From contig JALVVQ010000291.1 of assembly GCA_027023325.1 (NCBI GenBank), positions 1-6,794 on the forward strand: a stretch of DNA of 6,794 bases, given 5' to 3'. Below the pieces are notes generated by a model. The model was given only the letters and a program-made list of their open reading frames with translations, was not told the origin of the DNA and made no database searches. Positions 6,195 to 6,794 of the stretch are shown here, in pieces (positions within the stretch are counted from its first letter, which is position 1; each line of letters begins with the position of its first letter). Source of the stretch: Campylobacteraceae bacterium (lineage in GTDB: Bacteria; Campylobacterota; Campylobacteria; Campylobacterales; Sulfurovaceae). Both the position numbers and the translations under genes were made by a program.

Positions 6195-6794
6195 CTATTT
6201 TTTGGCAATAAAGGTGACAAAGTTTGCCCATTGAAACAGTGTATCTATTTGTGAGAAGCCAGCCTCTTTGCACATCTGTATATTTTCCTCTATCGTAAAG
6301 GGAATCAGGACATTTTCCAACGCTTCTCTCTTCTGTGCGATCTCATAGGTGCTGTATCCCTGCGACTGCTTGTAATCATAGTAGATATCAATCATCTGTT
6401 TGTCGAGACGCTTGTCCTCAAAGACGATTTTTTCCGAAAAAATAAATGCACCGTTGTCATTGAGGCTCTCAAAAATCCGTTTTATGAGCTCTATTCGCTG
6501 TATAGGACGGATAAATTGCAGGGTGTAGTTGGCGACGATGATATCTTCATTTGCATAGGGGTACTCTAGCATATCAGCCAGTTCCAATGTAATGTCCGCA
6601 CCAAATGCCTGGCATTTTTGTCTGGCACGATCAATCATCGCTTGAGAATTATCAATACCCTTGAGCTGCATGCTACTCTGCATTTGGCTGTTGAGCTCAA
6701 GTAGAAATTTGGCAGTAGAGACACCCAGATCCAGTATTTTCTTTCCTTCGGTCTGCTCTGCAAGAATCAGAGAAATGATGAGCTGTCTGACTTC
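6195..6794 (-). CDS. cmoA: Carboxy-S-adenosyl-L-methionine synthase CmoA (5' end outside window)
   Basis: The last 199 residues are present and the frame is open at the right edge. E. coli CmoA is 247 residues, so roughly 35-50 are missing. CmoA makes carboxy-SAM from SAM and prephenate; CmoB then uses it to form 5-carboxymethoxyuridine (cmo5U) at the wobble position of tRNA. Recognisable parts in order are the SAM-binding segment ILDLGVSTAKFL, GIDNSQAMIDRAR, the acidic motif LADM, NYTLQFI, GAFIFSEKIVFED, YYDYKQSQGYS, the hallmark EIAQKREALENVL (its Arg contacts the carboxyl group in the E. coli enzyme) and FQWANFVTFIAKK at the C-terminus. These match E. coli CmoA block by block. The SAM-loop motif differs from the usual DLGCSxG. 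The first ATG inside the window frame (6683) is internal and not the start. No cmoB is visible downstream. Confidence 0.93.
   Translation of the reverse strand, partial: EVRQLIISLILAEQTEGKKILDLGVSTAKFLLELNSQMQSSMQLKGIDNSQAMIDRARQKCQAFGADITLELADMLEYPYANEDIIVANYTLQFIRPIQRIELIKRIFESLNDNGAFIFSEKIVFEDKRLDKQMIDIYYDYKQSQGYSTYEIAQKREALENVLIPFTIEENIQMCKEAGFSQIDTLFQWANFVTFIAKK

Noticed and set aside
1..6794. CRISPR arrays, tRNA or rRNA genes, insertion sequences
   Set aside because: No short regularly spaced direct repeats, no tRNA or rRNA landmarks, and no transposase motifs were found on either strand by reading.

Overview
The window looks like chromosomal DNA of a mid-GC member of the Campylobacterota (epsilonproteobacteria), possibly Sulfurovum-like. 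The clues are an ArsRS-type two-component pair, a class II DAHP synthase, a CmoA enzyme, promoters recognisable mainly by a TATAAT -10 box, and a large SdrD-like surface protein. The genus is inferred from gene content and base composition, not from a marker gene.

Layout. Positions 1-2172 (minus strand) hold the 5' part of a large modular secreted or surface protein whose 3' end lies outside the window. Two homologous modules of about 240 residues are followed by two SdrD B-like calcium-binding domains. A 125-155 bp divergent intergenic region separates it from a two-component operon on the plus strand: an OmpR-family response regulator (2328-2972) and a membrane histidine kinase (2969-4198), with a 4-base start/stop overlap. 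A small unrecognised protein gene (4159-4485, minus) runs tail-to-tail into the kinase, and the two reading frames overlap by 40 bp. Upstream of it on the same strand is the class II DAHP synthase gene (4625-5953, minus), which catalyses the first step of the shikimate pathway. After a 241 bp AT-rich gap comes the 3' part of cmoA (6195-6794, minus), which runs off the right edge and makes the carboxy-SAM used for wobble-uridine modification of tRNA.

How they fit together. The regulator and kinase form one signalling unit, and the divergent promoter region contains TGTCAAA repeats that could link it to the surface protein gene. The DAHP synthase and CmoA genes are housekeeping and functionally separate, although CmoA uses prephenate, a downstream product of the pathway that DAHP synthase starts.

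Most notable non-coding signal: between the DAHP synthase gene and cmoA lies an 11-bp perfect inverted repeat. Each of its arms contains the sequence TTATTCACA, the epsilonproteobacterial DnaA-box consensus, and a third, imperfect copy sits between them. No gene typical of an origin region is visible beside it.
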